Shown here: positions 25,349 to 34,559 of the stretch, piece by piece
Layout: each line of letters starts with the position of its first letter
How positions within the stretch are numbered: position 1 is the first letter of the stretch
NCBI GenBank assembly: GCA_900553605.1
Contig: USDX01000004.1
Coordinates: 1-64,000, forward strand
DNA from: an uncultured Eggerthella sp.
GTDB taxonomy: Bacteria; Actinomycetota; Coriobacteriia; Coriobacteriales; Eggerthellaceae
Direction: 5' to 3'
Length of the DNA stretch: 64,000 nucleotides
Notes under the pieces: generated by a model
What the model was told of the DNA's origin: nothing
Databases searched by the model: none
The model's input: the letters and a program-made list of their open reading frames with translations, nothing else
Translations under genes and position numbers: made by a program

Positions 25349-26061
25349 TGTTCCTCTTCTGGTGTTTGGGGTTGTTCGTTAAGGATGGAATTGGGTATTT
25401 CGAAAGTGAAGCATGCTCCAATGGGCGTTGCCACTTCTTCGAGTTCGCTGCGAAGGTCGTCCTCGACCAGGGTGCGCATGAGAGTCAATCCCATGCTGGT
25501 TTGTCCTTGGATGGTGAATCCGCTAGGTAACCCGCAGCCGTCATCGCTGATGGTTGCGCGCAGCCCTTTTTCGGTCTGCTCGAGACTGATGTTCACGTTT
25601 CCTTGTGTTTCTTCGGCGAATCCATGCTCGAAGGAATTGCACGTGATTTCGGCGATGACAAGCGCCAAGCTTATGGAAACGGATCCGGGAACAAGGCGCG
25701 GGGTTCCGGTAACCGTGATGAAGAACCGACTTGAGTCACCGCACATACTGGTTTTGACCTGCTGCGATACGCGCCGAGCAAGTTCGATGACGTCCACCTG
25801 CTCTTTGGCCGCCTCGGAGAGCATCTCGTGCGCTATCGCCATGGAGCGAAGGCGCCCTGCCGCTTCAACCAAGACGCTTCTTGCCTCTTCGGAGGGGCAG
25901 CGGCGAATATGCAGACGCATCAGTGATTCAACGGTTTGCAGATTGTTCTTCACCCGATGGTGAATTTCATGAATGAGGGCGTCTTTTACGCGTATCTCAC
26001 GGGCAAGCGCTTGTTCTCGTTCTTCTGTGGCGGACCCGTTTGGGTCAGTGCGCTTTTCCAT
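25345..26061 (-). CDS. HisKA_2 sensor kinase lacking a sensor domain
   Basis: A 238-residue soluble kinase. After about 28 residues comes the HisKA_2 box IHEIHHRVKNNLQ (phospho-His about H34), then the HATPase domain with its N-box EITCNSFEHGF and G-boxes DDGCGLPSGF and MGLTLMRTLV. No transmembrane, GAF or PAS region is present, whereas relatives such as PdtaS and EutW carry N-terminal sensor domains. The start at 26061 has a near-perfect AAGGAGG; the longer frame upstream to 26280 is low-complexity and runs into the nadK terminator. It is co-transcribed with the ANTAR regulator. Confidence 0.9.
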   Translation of the reverse strand: MEKRTDPNGSATEEREQALAREIRVKDALIHEIHHRVKNNLQTVESLMRLHIRRCPSEEARSVLVEAAGRLRSMAIAHEMLSEAAKEQVDVIELARRVSQQVKTSMCGDSSRFFITVTGTPRLVPGSVSISLALVIAEITCNSFEHGFAEETQGNVNISLEQTEKGLRATISDDGCGLPSGFTIQGQTSMGLTLMRTLVEDDLRSELEEVATPIGACFTFEIPNSILNEQPQTPEEEQ

Positions 26062-26249
26062 GATGAGCCTCCTTCGATGTGCGCATAGTTTCCGCAACCG
26101 ATTGTAGAAAGGCGGTATTTCGAGTCGGTTTCTCCGCGGTTTCCAAACGATTTGCTTTTGATGCGCAAACTTGAGCGGGTGGGCCAATTTGGCTTGGGCT
26201 TCGTTCGGCTTGCCGGGCCGTGCCTTAAGGCACTTGAGTTGGCGCGAAA

Positions 26250-26316
26250 CAAAAATGCCCCGCTTTTTGGCCGCCCTCATCCTTTATGGACGGGCGGCTA
26301 CTAAAAGCGGGGCATG
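26250..26316 (-). terminator. Terminator of nadK
   Basis: ATGCCCCGCTTTT (26255-26267) pairs with AAAAGCGGGGCAT (26303-26315), and inside it GCCGCCC (26270-26276) pairs with GGGCGGC (26292-26298). On the minus strand it ends in ATTTTTG. Confidence 0.88.
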
Positions 26317-26375
26317 GTGAGGCGAAGCGGAGCTTGCCTTTGCGCGGCAAGCAGTTCTTGCTACGAGCGCTTCGG

Positions 26376-27260
26376 TTACGAGAAGAACACGCGCGAAGTG
26401 CGGCCGTAAAACGATTCAGCCTTGTAACGCAGCAGCACGGTTGGCTCTTCGCCCGATTGAACGATAACGCGGCGGATGGGGCGATCGATGGGAATAAGCT
26501 CGCCATCGATGAACATAGTTGCCTCGCGGTTCGCGCTCGAAGGGTCCATTGCGATTTCGACGATATCGGAAGGGCCGGTAACCAGTGCTCGAGAGTGCAG
26601 GGAATGGGGCGCGATGGGCACTACCACCAGGCCGCTGTAACCGGGGGCAACCAGTGGGCCGCCTGCGGAAAGGGCGTAAGCGGTAGATCCGGTTGCGGTG
26701 GCAACGATAAGGCCGTCTCCCTTAACATCGGCAACTTTTTCGCCTGCAACCGTGTAGGCGCAGTCGATGACGCGACCCTGGGCACCACGGGCAAGGGTGA
26801 GTTCGTTCAATCCGAAGAACTGCTGTGAGCCCTTCATGGGGGCATCGGGGCCGCCGTTGGCTCCTTCGTCGCCTTCGCAGAAGACATCGATGCGCAGGTT
26901 CGTGCGGTATTCGGTGGTCAGCTCGCCGGCGAGCGCTGCTGCAACCACGGGGATAATGCCGTCTTCGTTGGAGTTGGCCATGAATCCCAGATGGCCGAAG
27001 TTCACGCCTAAAATAGGGATGCGGCGGTATTTGATTTGAGCGGCAGTACGCAAAATGGTACCGTCGCCGCCCAGCACTACGGCAAGATCGAAATCGTCGA
27101 TATTTTCGACGCGGCGCTGGAAAAACTCGGATGAAGCGCGGAGATCGTCCGTATCGAAAGCGGTGAACTCGACGCCCTGGGAAGCCAGGTACACCTCGAG
27201 GAGCAGCGCTGACTCGAGCGCTTTGGGGTTGTAATTATTGCGAACAATAAGAATGCGCAT
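26376..27260 (-). CDS. nadK: NAD kinase
   Basis: A 294-residue ATP-NAD kinase, which makes NADP. The signature GGDGTILR lies near residue 64, followed by GVNFGHLGFMAN. The second conserved region GDGLIVATATGSTAYALSAGGP is split here as GDGLIVATATGSTAYA then LSAGGP. The length matches the bacterial family. The gene is divergent from murJ with a 60-base promoter region and is followed by a strong terminator. In many actinobacteria nadK lies with recN or a hemolysin-like gene, but not here. Confidence 0.95.
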   Translation of the reverse strand: MRILIVRNNYNPKALESALLLEVYLASQGVEFTAFDTDDLRASSEFFQRRVENIDDFDLAVVLGGDGTILRTAAQIKYRRIPILGVNFGHLGFMANSNEDGIIPVVAAALAGELTTEYRTNLRIDVFCEGDEGANGGPDAPMKGSQQFFGLNELTLARGAQGRVIDCAYTVAGEKVADVKGDGLIVATATGSTAYALSAGGPLVAPGYSGLVVVPIAPHSLHSRALVTGPSDIVEIAMDPSSANREATMFIDGELIPIDRPIRRVIVQSGEEPTVLLRYKAESFYGRTSRVFFS

Positions 27261-27320
27261 AGATTATTCCTTAGTATGGTTCCCTGGAATCTGAACAATT
27301 ATAGACAACCTTGAGGACCA

Positions 27321-28949
27321 ATGGCCAACGACTCTAAAGACAGCATACTTAAAAATACGGGGCTCATTACCCTGTGCACGCTTGGTTCCCGCGTAACGGG
27401 GCTTTTGCGCACGTGGGCGATGGCGTTTGCCCTGGGCAATACGTTGCTCACCTCGGCATATCAGATTGCATACAATATGCCTTCTATGATTTACGAACTG
27501 GCGGCTTCGGGCCTTCTTGCCACGGCGTTTCTGCCTCTGTATTTGCTCCAGAAAGAAAAGAAGGGCAACGGGGAGGCCTATAAGTTCGCTTCGAATATCC
27601 TGACCCTTACCATTGTGCTCTTGGGCATCCTGGCGCTTGCCTGTTCGGTGTTTTCTCCGCTGGTTATCGAGACGCAGACCTTTACCGTCGGTCAAGGCGA
27701 CTCGAAGACTTTGGCTATCTTCTTCTTCCGCATCTTTGCTATTCAGATCTTGTTCTACGGTGTTGGCGCGGTTATCACGGGCATCTTGAATGCCGAGCGA
27801 ACTTACCTTATGCCGTCGTTGGCGCCGGTTATGAACAATATCGTGGTAACCGTGGTGATGTTCGGCTTCGTGCCACTTTCGGCTTGGAACGGGGAGTTTG
27901 CGCTGTGGTGGCTGGCAATCGGCACCTCTTTGGGCGTGTTGTGCCAGTTCGGCATTCAAATTCCCGCATTGGTGAAGCAGGGTTTCCGCTACCACCCTCA
28001 TATCAATCTGCGTGACCCCATGATTAAGGAAGCGCTTAAGGTTGCCGGCCCTATGTTTCTCTACATTGCAGGCACGATGATCACCTTCAGTTGCCGCAAT
28101 GCATTCTCGCTCGAGGCGGCGCCGAATGGCCCCTCCACCTTGAACTATGCGTGGACGTGGTATCAGCTTCCCTATGGCGTTATCGCCGTTTCGCTTTCTA
28201 CCACGTTGCTTACCGAGTTGTCTGATTGTGCGGCGCGCGAAGACTGGGAGGGCTTCCGAGGCTTCATTCGCTCGGGCTTGCGATCGACGTTTTTCCTCAT
28301 TATCCCGTTGGCGTTGTTGGTGGGCGCCCTGGCTCAGCCGCTGATGCAGCTGTTCCAAGCGGGTGCTTTCACCGCTGACGAGGTCAACAACGTTGGAAGC
28401 ATCCTTGCCGTGTGGGTTTTGAGCTTGCCGTTCTATGCGGGGTACATGTATATGTACCGTGTGTTTGCGGCGCTGCGCAGCTTCTTGAAGTTTGCCCTCA
28501 TCGATTTCGCCGTGCGCTTTGTCCAAGTGGCGGGGTATTGGTATCTGTGTCAGCCCGATGTGCTGGGGCTGGCGGGCATTCCCGTTGCCGACTTGGGATT
28601 CTATGCGGTGATGTTCGTGGTGTGCTCGTTTATCGTGCGCGGCAAGGTTGGAAGCTACGGCAATCGCAGCATTGTGGTCATGGTGGTTAAAACGGTTGTT
28701 GCTGGCGTGGTCGGCGCTGTGGCGGCGGGCTTGCTTGCCAATGGCATGGGCGTGCTTCTTGCCGGTGTTGCCATCAGCGCGGTAGTGAAGGCGGTTGCCA
28801 TCCTGGCTGTTTCGGGCGTCGTGGGCCTGGTAGTTTCCTTCGGCTTGTGCAAGGTGTTGCGCGTGGAGGAGTTCGCCGTGCTCTCGCGTATCGGCAGCAA
28901 GTTCGCCGGCAAGCTCGGTCGCGGCAAGAAGGGCAATCACGCGGCGTAA
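27321..28949 (+). CDS. murJ: Lipid II flippase MurJ (MviN)
   Basis: A 542-residue polytopic protein of the MviN/MurJ family in the MOP superfamily, expected to have 14 membrane helices and to move lipid II across the cytoplasmic membrane. The N-terminal helix-1 region GLITLCTLGSRVTGLLRTW carries the essential Arg pair of the cavity, followed by AYQIAYNMPSMIYELAASG, LLATAFLPLYL and later GVIAVSLSTTLLTELSD. It is the only cell-wall gene here located outside the dcw cluster, divergent to nadK and followed by a terminator at 29021. Confidence 0.92.
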   Translation: MANDSKDSILKNTGLITLCTLGSRVTGLLRTWAMAFALGNTLLTSAYQIAYNMPSMIYELAASGLLATAFLPLYLLQKEKKGNGEAYKFASNILTLTIVLLGILALACSVFSPLVIETQTFTVGQGDSKTLAIFFFRIFAIQILFYGVGAVITGILNAERTYLMPSLAPVMNNIVVTVVMFGFVPLSAWNGEFALWWLAIGTSLGVLCQFGIQIPALVKQGFRYHPHINLRDPMIKEALKVAGPMFLYIAGTMITFSCRNAFSLEAAPNGPSTLNYAWTWYQLPYGVIAVSLSTTLLTELSDCAAREDWEGFRGFIRSGLRSTFFLIIPLALLVGALAQPLMQLFQAGAFTADEVNNVGSILAVWVLSLPFYAGYMYMYRVFAALRSFLKFALIDFAVRFVQVAGYWYLCQPDVLGLAGIPVADLGFYAVMFVVCSFIVRGKVGSYGNRSIVVMVVKTVVAGVVGAVAAGLLANGMGVLLAGVAISAVVKAVAILAVSGVVGLVVSFGLCKVLRVEEFAVLSRIGSKFAGKLGRGKKGNHAA

Positions 28950-29020
28950 AAACGTCAATGTTACGAATCTGAAAACACTTCGAAACAGGGATTTCGCGCG
29001 GTTCGTTCTCGCTAATATAG

Positions 29021-29063
29021 AAAAGCGTTTGAAAGCAGTTTTGTGCCTTCAAGCGCTTTTTTG
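29021..29063 (+). terminator. Terminator of murJ
   Basis: AAAAGCG (29021-29027) pairs with CGCTTTT (29054-29060), extended by TTTGAA/TTCAAG pairing, then TTTT. Confidence 0.8.
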
Positions 29064-29095
29064 TTTTCTGGTGTTGGGTTCATTGAAGGAGAATC

Positions 29096-30697
29096 ATGGC
29101 AAAGCATATCTTTGTAACTGGCGGCGTTGTTTCGTCCTTGGGCAAGGGCATTACGGCAGCATCGCTGGGTCATTTGCTCAAAGCGCGCGGATATAAAGTA
29201 ACCATGCAGAAGATGGACCCGTATCTGAACGTGGATCCGGGCACCATGAGCCCCTTTCAGCACGGCGAGGTATTCGTTACCGACGACGGCCATGAGGGTG
29301 ACCTTGACCTTGGCCATTACGAGCGTTTTATCGATGAAAGCCTCTCTCGCGAATCCAACTTCACGCAGGGTTCCATTTACAAGAGCCTCATTGCTCGTGA
29401 ACGCCGCGGCGACTTCCTGGGTGGTACCGTGCAGGTTATCCCGCATGTAACCAACGCCATTAAGGAACGTCTGTATCGCATTGCCGAGCAGTCCAACGCT
29501 GACATCGTAATCTCCGAAATCGGCGGCACTATCGGCGACATCGAGTCGCAGCCCTTTATTGAGGCAGCGCGCCAGTTCAAGAAGGAGCGCCCCTACGGTG
29601 ACGTGCTGTTCGTTCACGTAACGCTGGTGCCTTATATTGCTGCAGCTCATGAGGTGAAAACCAAGCCCACGCAGCACAGCGTTAAGGAATTGCGTTCCAT
29701 CGGTGTTCAGCCCGATTTCATCGTGTGCCGCTCCGACCATGAAATTTCCGAGCAGGTTCGAGAAAAGATCGCCCTGTTCTGTGACGTTGCTCCCGAAGAC
29801 GTACTTGCCTGCATCGATGCACCTTCTATCTACGAAGTGCCACTTTCTTTGTATGATCAGCAGTTTGATACCAAGGTGCTGAAGCGTTTTGGCTTGGAGC
29901 AGCCCGAAATCAACCTTGATCCGTTGAAGTCGTTCCTTTCTGCGGCGGATGCCGTTGAGGGCACGGTTGATATTGCGGTGGTGGGCAAATACGTAAGCCT
30001 GCCCGATGCCTACCTCTCCATTATCGAGGCGCTGTACCATGCTGGCGTTGCCAATGGCGTCCACGCCGAAGTGCATCTGATTGATGGTGAAGAGCTGAAC
30101 GCTGAAAACGTGGAAGAGACGCTTGGCTCTATGGATGGCATCTTGGTTCCTGGTGGCTTTGGCCAGCGTGCTTTCGAAGGAAAGATCGAGGCGGCTCGCT
30201 ATGCCCGCGAAAACAACATTCCCTTTTTGGGCATTTGCCTGGGCCTGCAGGCGGCTGTGTGTGAGTTCGCGCGCAATGTTGCGGGCCTTACCGGTGCAAC
30301 CTCTGCCGAGTTCGACGAGAACGCCGACTATACGGTGATCGACCTTATGCCCGAGCAGGAAGACGTTGAAGACAAGGGCGGCACCATGCGCTTGGGCGCC
30401 TATCCTTGCAAGCTGGAAAAGGGATCTCTTGCCCATGAGGTGTACGGCGAAGAGGTTATCTACGAACGCCATCGCCATCGCTACGAGGTGAACAACGCCT
30501 ACCGCGACACGTTGACGGGTGCCGGGTTACGCATCTCTGGTCTTTCTCCCGATGGGCGCCTGACGGAAATGGTGGAAATTCCCGATCATCCTTGGTTCTT
30601 GGCAAGTCAGGGACATCCGGAGTTCAAGAGCCGACCTACCAAGCCCCACCCGCTGTTCGTGGGATTTGTTGGTGCGGCCTTGAAGCACCACGCGTAA
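29096..30697 (+). CDS. pyrG: CTP synthase
   Basis: A 533-residue enzyme of normal length that aminates UTP to CTP with glutamine and ATP. The N-terminal synthase domain starts KHIFVTGGVVSSLGKGITAA (P-loop) and contains KMDPYLNVDPGTMSP and EIGGTIGDIES. The C-terminal class I glutamine amidotransferase has the nucleophile Cys in FLGICLGLQ, with the His/Glu of the triad near HPEFKSRP. The ATG follows GAAGGAGAA. It is a single-gene unit between terminators. Confidence 0.97.
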   Translation: MAKHIFVTGGVVSSLGKGITAASLGHLLKARGYKVTMQKMDPYLNVDPGTMSPFQHGEVFVTDDGHEGDLDLGHYERFIDESLSRESNFTQGSIYKSLIARERRGDFLGGTVQVIPHVTNAIKERLYRIAEQSNADIVISEIGGTIGDIESQPFIEAARQFKKERPYGDVLFVHVTLVPYIAAAHEVKTKPTQHSVKELRSIGVQPDFIVCRSDHEISEQVREKIALFCDVAPEDVLACIDAPSIYEVPLSLYDQQFDTKVLKRFGLEQPEINLDPLKSFLSAADAVEGTVDIAVVGKYVSLPDAYLSIIEALYHAGVANGVHAEVHLIDGEELNAENVEETLGSMDGILVPGGFGQRAFEGKIEAARYARENNIPFLGICLGLQAAVCEFARNVAGLTGATSAEFDENADYTVIDLMPEQEDVEDKGGTMRLGAYPCKLEKGSLAHEVYGEEVIYERHRHRYEVNNAYRDTLTGAGLRISGLSPDGRLTEMVEIPDHPWFLASQGHPEFKSRPTKPHPLFVGFVGAALKHHA

Positions 30698-30724
30698 TAT
30701 TGTCCGTTTTCGCTTTGCTATTGT

Positions 30725-30764
30725 GGGGGCTCGCTTATTTATGCGGGCCCTCCTTTTCTTTTTT
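30725..30764 (+). terminator. Terminator of pyrG
   Basis: GGGGGCTCGC (30725-30734) pairs with GCGGGCCCTC (30743-30752), including two G-U pairs, followed by CTTTTCTTTTTT. It overlaps the 3' end of the convergent gene. Confidence 0.75.
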
Positions 30765-32222
30765 CAGTTCGGCAAGTTCTTTTTTACGTTTTGCACTTAG
30801 CAGTTTATCGAGGTCGAGTCCCTCTTTTCGGCAGCGAGCAAGGAGAGGTGAGCCCCATCCCTTGGATTGAATGTCCTCGTCGAGTGCATGTTTGAGATCG
30901 GGCCAACTTGAAAGCCACTTTTTGATTCGCTCACTGCCGGTGGTTTTTTGCTCATGGGCAAAGAGCCGCTTGCGTATGGCGTCTATGCTCATTTCCTTTT
31001 GGAGGAATAAACGCCTAGCCCATGCCTTCGATTGTGCCGTTCGTTCGTTGTGGGCTGCCTCACGGCATCGATCGCTGCAGTATCTCTTTTCTATCCCGCG
31101 GTGACCGGCTGTTGAAAAGCCTTTGCCGCAGCGAGCGCAATAATGAATGCGTGCTTGTCCGATCCCTAACGAGAAGTCGTACCATAGCCAGCTCAAATAG
31201 CTCCCGAACACGAAGGGGCCTGTCGATTCGTCGGTTGAGAAAACATCTACCTGGATATCGTTCATGTGGGCAACAGCGAGTGTTCGACAAAGCAGCCCCA
31301 GGATTGGCCGATCTTCTTCGTTGAAGGAAAGCTCCGTTTCGGTGAGAGTGTGATCGCCCGGTCGCTCAGGTTGGGTGGGGACGGCGTTCCTTTTGCCCGT
31401 TGCCGCGCTGGCCTCTTCGGCAAGTTGAGCTCCCGTTTCGATACTGAGGTCAAACGCTCTCATAAGTACGGAAAAATCACTTGCAGCGGGTTCTTCGGCG
31501 AATAGCGCGAGGGCTATTTCGAGCGTCGATGGAGGATAACCTGTTTCGTTTCCGAGCAGGAAGGCGTAACCGATACGCTCGCCAATCACTTCGCGACGTA
31601 TAAAGCAGGGGGCGCCAAGCCAATGGGCGTATGACGCGCTTGTGGGGCGGGAGATCAAATACAGCTCAAATGACTTGCCCTCATTGGCTTGCAACCTCCA
31701 ATGGGAAAGGCCCACTAGGATTTTTTGGGCGTTGCGCATCGGAAGTGCTCCTGATGCGAGCTCTGCTGCCAATGTCGCGATGTTAGCTGTCAGCGCTGCG
31801 GATGCCCAGAGGGATGTGCTCTCTTCGATGGATTGCAGATGACCTTGCGCACAGAGGTTTACGCAAGATGCCGGTTCGCGTGCGATGAGGGGCCCATGCT
31901 TCTTCGCGAAATCGATCAAATCGGCGGATTTGACGTGTGTTTGCAGGCGCATAGAGCCGTCTGGCTCTATCGCCGAGCCTGCTGATGCGCAGGAAGCGAG
32001 CTCGAGCAAAGTCATCGAGGCACCCGCCGGCTTACGATGTGGATCTTCTGCGCTTCTTGGTTTTCGGTTGGTTTCTGCTTTCGGGGTGAATAGAACTCCA
32101 GAAAAGGGTGCGGCTATTTTGCTTTCCGGCATCTGTTCGCTTCCCTGTGCAGGGCAGGCGTCAAGACCCGTAACCTGCCCAGTTGGGCTTCGGCGCTGAA
32201 TCAGGGGGTCTGCGGAGATCAC
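30735..32222 (-). CDS. Unrecognised protein with C-terminal Cys4 zinc finger
   Basis: A protein of up to 495 residues. The first 300 residues carry no motif I recognise. Near the C-terminus HYCARCGKGFST and, 13 residues later, RYCSDRC form a C-x2-C...C-x3-C zinc site resembling the CGNR/treble-clef fingers of DNA-binding proteins, followed by a basic helical stretch and a highly charged Lys/Glu tail. It could be a nucleic-acid-binding regulator. The start is uncertain: a GTG at 32222 behind GAAGGAAAA, or an ATG at 32132 behind GGGAAG. It is divergent to the zinc-ribbon gene at 32352. Confidence 0.65.
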   Translation of the reverse strand: MISADPLIQRRSPTGQVTGLDACPAQGSEQMPESKIAAPFSGVLFTPKAETNRKPRSAEDPHRKPAGASMTLLELASCASAGSAIEPDGSMRLQTHVKSADLIDFAKKHGPLIAREPASCVNLCAQGHLQSIEESTSLWASAALTANIATLAAELASGALPMRNAQKILVGLSHWRLQANEGKSFELYLISRPTSASYAHWLGAPCFIRREVIGERIGYAFLLGNETGYPPSTLEIALALFAEEPAASDFSVLMRAFDLSIETGAQLAEEASAATGKRNAVPTQPERPGDHTLTETELSFNEEDRPILGLLCRTLAVAHMNDIQVDVFSTDESTGPFVFGSYLSWLWYDFSLGIGQARIHYCARCGKGFSTAGHRGIEKRYCSDRCREAAHNERTAQSKAWARRLFLQKEMSIDAIRKRLFAHEQKTTGSERIKKWLSSWPDLKHALDEDIQSKGWGSPLLARCRKEGLDLDKLLSAKRKKELAELKKEKEGPHK

Positions 32223-32351
32223 GACATTTTCCTTCTGTGAGACTTTTCTGCCGATGCTGAAATTTTTAAACGGTCAAAATTGCTTTTTCGTGTCCACTGC
32301 TAAGCGTACTATACAAATCGCTGAAATGAGCTACGACGAAGGAGAAAAGCG

Positions 32352-33281
32352 ATGTACTGCGGCGAGTGCGGCAGCAAGATATCAGATGATGCAAAGTTCT
32401 GCCCAGCGTGCGGGGCGAAAACGGAGAAGGCGGCATCTGCGTCTGCCGAGGCTTCTTTCTTTACTGCTGAGGAATTGGCCAAAGAATCCCCTGCGCCCTG
32501 GACGGGTTTTGACCATGGGCCCCTTCAAGCCTCGAGGGCGGGCGGGGCAGATGATCTTGGTGGCCAAATCAAGGCCGTCCGTGCGCGCAGTCGACGCAAA
32601 ATGCCCCAACTGGTTCTTGTCGTTATTGTGATCTTGGCTCTTTCTTCTGCAACAGCGTTTGCTGCTATGTGGGCTTACCGGACTTTCGTTGCGCCTCAGC
32701 CTGTTGCTGTCGAACGGGGCAACCCTGAACCGGCTGACCCTTATGCTGGCCAAAAGGCAGTTTTTGATGATGTGCTTACTCATTACAAAGGCGCATCCGA
32801 CAACGGCTGGCCGACAACATCGTACGATGATGATCTTTCGAACATAAGCGAGGTTCTTTCGGGGAGGATGCTCTATGTTGGCCAAGCCCACCAGACGGAT
32901 TTCCAGGGTGCAACACTTTCCTATGCCTACAAAGACCTCAATAGCGATGGAACGCTTGAACTTGTTATTGCGGCGGTAACTGCAAGCGATTACATTCCCG
33001 TTGCTGCATATGGAATCCATGATGGCGCGCCGCAGTCCCTCTTCGAAGGGAAAGGGTGGCAAACATCGACCTGGACTCTGTTTGCCAGCGGCAAGATGTC
33101 CCTTAGCGGTGGCGGCCAGTACAGTGCTGGAGTGACGGTATTTGCCCTGGAAGACGGCATGGCGCAAGAGATTGGGGAATACCAGCTGTCTCGCGGCGAT
33201 CGGGCTCCCGACATGGGCGAGGCTTACCTCCTTTCTGATTTCGAATGGACTCCTTTGACCGACTACCAGCCAACTAAGTGA
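32352..33281 (+). CDS. Zinc-ribbon membrane protein
   Basis: A 309-residue protein. An N-terminal zinc ribbon, MYCGECGSKISDDAKFCPAC (residues 1-20), is followed by a low-complexity linker, a basic patch and one membrane helix (about 83-106, LVLVVIVILALSSATAFAAM). An external domain of about 190 residues follows that contains a repeated Gly/Asp pattern and DLNSDGTLELVIAA, which looks like a calcium-binding-type or beta-propeller-like motif. The function is unknown. It is followed 36 bases later by a second zinc-ribbon gene, so both are probably one transcript. The ATG follows GAAGGAGAAAA. Confidence 0.8.
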   Translation: MYCGECGSKISDDAKFCPACGAKTEKAASASAEASFFTAEELAKESPAPWTGFDHGPLQASRAGGADDLGGQIKAVRARSRRKMPQLVLVVIVILALSSATAFAAMWAYRTFVAPQPVAVERGNPEPADPYAGQKAVFDDVLTHYKGASDNGWPTTSYDDDLSNISEVLSGRMLYVGQAHQTDFQGATLSYAYKDLNSDGTLELVIAAVTASDYIPVAAYGIHDGAPQSLFEGKGWQTSTWTLFASGKMSLSGGGQYSAGVTVFALEDGMAQEIGEYQLSRGDRAPDMGEAYLLSDFEWTPLTDYQPTK

Positions 33282-33317
33282 TGTGTTTACTTGATATCCC
33301 AAATGAAAGGAACAGCT

Positions 33318-34463
33318 ATGTTTTGCCAGAATTGCGGTGCAAAAGCATCTGACGAATCGCTGCATTGCCCCGAATGCGGTGCCAAAATCGAAGTGCCTAT
33401 CGAGCTGGGCCCTGGGGTCGACTCGGCTGCAGGCTACCGCGAAAGTGCAACGAGCCCCTCGGGAGGGACGCCCAATAGCTCGGGCGACGAACCGCGCAAG
33501 CGCAAACGGATCACGGTAATTGCCGTGATGGCCGTTCTGCTTGTGATTGGTTTGGTGTTCGGCGTAAGTGCGTGCCAGGCTAACAATCAGCGTACCGCGA
33601 AACACCACGTAACGTTTGCGGTAAACGCTGAAGGGTTGGACACTTCTACGGGCGCTATGATTCCGCTTTCCGTTAAAGGGACCGATGTAAGCGGCAATTC
33701 GGTAGAGGAGTCGTGCTACGTTGGCAATGATTCCGCTTCGCTGGATCTGGTGGCTGGAACCTATACCTTCGAAGTAACGGCTTCGCCTATTGCTGCCGAT
33801 GTCACTCTGTATTCCATCGAAGGTGCCTATGCGGAGGAAACGGTCGGTGAAGATGGAACCCTTTCTCCCGGAGAGGCAATCACCTTGAAGCCCTTACCGG
33901 CCGGCAAGACCACTTATAAGCAAATCGATGACGCCTATGAAGCTGCAAAGAACGGTGGAGCGGCTAGTGAAGAAGCTGCTAGCAAGCTAAAGGATGCAGC
34001 CACCAAGCGCGTCGATGCGGCGAAGGCGCAGCAGTCTGCTTCCAGCACCTCAAGCCAGGCAAAGAAGAGCGAATCCGCTTCTGGGGGAGACGCTTCTTCG
34101 AAGTCCACGACGGATGCTGAAGGCACCTATTCTGGCATGGTGTACGTATTTGCGAGTGATGCCGAAATGGCAGAGGCGTTAGGTATAGAAAACCCGAACG
34201 GACCAAGCTCAATAAAAATTGCCACGGCGGTTATGAAGCTCGATAGCGCCAAAACGGTAAAGGCCAAAAACGGCGATGGCTCTGGATCTCGCAGCGGCAC
34301 GGCTCATTACCTTGTACTGGCGCACGGAACGGGCGCAGGTTCCTGGACGCCGTACAACGGCAAACATGTTAGCGTTTCCGCCCCTTCGCTTGCCTGGCCT
34401 TCTGACACGAGGATGCCCCTTGGTGAGCCCGGCGTTGTTGGCGGCGCATCGGTTGTCGGCTAA
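33318..34463 (+). CDS. Zinc-ribbon membrane protein, second of a pair
   Basis: A 381-residue protein with the same plan as its neighbour: an N-terminal zinc ribbon MFCQNCGAKASDESLHCPEC, a polar linker, a membrane helix around residues 62-80 (ITVIAVMAVLLVIGLVFGVS), then an external part. The external part includes an Ala/Lys/Glu-rich helical stretch (about 195-260) and a Ser-rich spacer. The start at 33318 follows AAAGGAA; the frame from 33291 adds nine residues over that site. No enzyme motif is seen. Zinc-ribbon-anchored proteins of this type are common in Coriobacteriia and Firmicutes without known roles. Confidence 0.8.
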   Translation: MFCQNCGAKASDESLHCPECGAKIEVPIELGPGVDSAAGYRESATSPSGGTPNSSGDEPRKRKRITVIAVMAVLLVIGLVFGVSACQANNQRTAKHHVTFAVNAEGLDTSTGAMIPLSVKGTDVSGNSVEESCYVGNDSASLDLVAGTYTFEVTASPIAADVTLYSIEGAYAEETVGEDGTLSPGEAITLKPLPAGKTTYKQIDDAYEAAKNGGAASEEAASKLKDAATKRVDAAKAQQSASSTSSQAKKSESASGGDASSKSTTDAEGTYSGMVYVFASDAEMAEALGIENPNGPSSIKIATAVMKLDSAKTVKAKNGDGSGSRSGTAHYLVLAHGTGAGSWTPYNGKHVSVSAPSLAWPSDTRMPLGEPGVVGGASVVG

Positions 34464-34488
34464 CTGCCCGCTAACGCGCTTTCGTTGA

Positions 34489-34544
34489 AAAAGCCCCTCG
34501 ACCTTTCTGTCTGTTGGATAATGGCAGGAAGTCGAGGGGCTTTT
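34489..34544 (+). terminator. Terminator of the zinc-ribbon gene pair
   Basis: A 14-bp perfect stem, AAAAGCCCCTCGAC (34489-34502) with GTCGAGGGGCTTTT (34531-34544), prolonged by seven more pairs with one G-U. It ends in TTTT. Confidence 0.9.
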
Positions 34545-34559
34545 CTGCGGAGGCGCTGG

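Noticed and set aside
27264..28958. 564-codon minus-strand frame
   Set aside because: Shadow of murJ, extremely rich in His/Arg/Gln as expected for the antisense of membrane codons.
30735..32222. Naming the zinc-finger protein as a CGNR regulator
   Set aside because: The C-terminal Cys spacing is similar, but the CGNR residues and the ABATE domain motifs are not seen.
34485..34559. Longer N-terminus for XerD
   Set aside because: It would translate the terminator hairpin at 34489-34544; the GTG at 34560 has a good ribosome-binding site and gives the normal length.
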